Origin: Natrialba magadii ATCC 43099
GTDB taxonomy: Archaea > Halobacteriota > Halobacteria > Halobacteriales > Natrialbaceae
Length of the DNA stretch: 64,000 nucleotides
Direction: 5' to 3'
NCBI RefSeq assembly: GCF_000025625.1
Contig: NC_013922.1
Span: forward strand, 1,302,001 to 1,366,000
Of the stretch, positions 63,592-64,000 are shown piece after piece. The position numbers and the translations under genes were made by a program. The number at the start of each line of letters is the position of its first letter. Within the stretch, counting starts at the first letter, position 1. The notes under the pieces are model-generated. The model did no database searches, was not told the DNA's origin, and worked only from the letters and a program-made list of their open reading frames with translations.

Positions 63592-64000
63592 TCAGTCGTC
63601 TGCCGGCGTCGCGCCGCTTGCGCCCTCGGCCTGCTCGCGCGTCCAGGCGAGCTTGCCACCGGCGGCGAGGATGTCGCGCTCACGTTCGGAGGCGTCGAGG
63701 GTTGCGGTGAACTCGTCGTCGCCAACGCGGACGGTGAACTCTTCTTGACCGCTCGTGACGGCCTCGTAGACGTCGTCGACGATTTCGATCTCGTCGCCCT
63801 GATCGATCGACTCGTAGGTGTCCTCGTCGATCGTCAGCGGGACGATACCGAAGTTGAAGAGGTTCGCGCGGTGGATCCGGGCGAAGCTCTGTGCGAGGAC
63901 GGCCTCGATGCCGAGATACATCGGACAGAGGGCCGCGTGTTCACGCGAGGAGCCCTGTCCGTAGTTCTCGCCGGCGACGAGGAAGCCGCCATCGGCGTCG
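63592..64000 (-). CDS. Aconitate hydratase, C-terminal part (5' partial)
   Basis: The frame enters from the right edge as [26 protein letters not shown], the swivelling-domain signature of aconitase with the substrate-binding GSSREH, followed by [12 protein letters not shown] and 109 residues to the stop. The iron-sulfur domains are outside the window. TCA-cycle enzyme converting citrate to isocitrate. Confidence 0.94.
   Translation of the reverse strand, partial: DADGGFLVAGENYGQGSSREHAALCPMYLGIEAVLAQSFARIHRANLFNFGIVPLTIDEDTYESIDQGDEIEIVDDVYEAVTSGQEEFTVRVGDDEFTATLDASERERDILAAGGKLAWTREQAEGASGATPADD

Overview
The window is chromosomal DNA of a halophilic archaeon (class Halobacteria). The evidence is high G+C, strongly acidic predicted proteins, a fused Kae1-Bud32 kinase, a fused ThiD-ThiN, ribosomal protein eS6, a semi-phosphorylative Entner-Doudoroff kinase, KaiC-like ATPase plus histidine kinase, and many leaderless promoters with TATA boxes about 28 bp before the start codon. 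The very frequent palindrome ACTCGAGT and the acidic dipeptide tracts suggest a Natrialba-type relative, but this is only a guess. Both edges cut genes: kae1-bud32 on the left and an aconitase on the right. I saw no rRNA, tRNA or CRISPR array.

Positions 1-24,950 are a housekeeping region: t6A synthesis, pyroglutamyl peptidase, dITPase, a small PIN/antitoxin-like pair, a molybdate/sulfate transporter, an orphan AIR-synthase-like enzyme, thiamine synthesis, MutS and MutL about 4 kb apart, an M48 protease whose HEXXH motif reads HELAY, a DHDPS-family lyase, MFS transporter, RNA cyclase, KDG kinase and an RNB exoribonuclease. Positions 25,100-36,000 hold signalling and stress genes: histidine kinase and dual KaiC, an MBL hydrolase, a His-tailed AAA ATPase, three UspA proteins, and an amino-acid permease broken by an amber codon beside its probable Lrp-type regulator. 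Positions 36,000-50,000 are mixed: DHH phosphoesterase, a membrane-anchored Mrr-like nuclease, a beta-CASP ribonuclease in an overlapping three-gene set, TetR and PadR regulators, eS6, and several haloarchaea-specific small proteins.

Positions 50,000-61,200 are the most interesting part. This stretch encodes four Tat-exported DUF1102-type surface proteins, a larger membrane-anchored relative, a dedicated archaeal signal peptidase, a DUF5305 membrane protein, an unknown 128-residue protein and a membrane-tethered HTH regulator. Three transcription units on the minus strand share the element ATTACAATA at nearly the same distance (127-141 bp) from their start codons. The regulator gene has a perfect palindrome over its TATA box. 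I read this as one co-regulated system for making a secreted, processed surface layer or fibre, comparable in layout to bacterial TasA/SipW systems. An IS1341-type element carrying only tnpB has landed between the signal peptidase and DUF5305 genes; it appears to have clipped the end of the first and to supply the start codon of the second.

After that, an LLM-class oxidoreductase, an M42 aminopeptidase and the aconitase C-terminus close the window.
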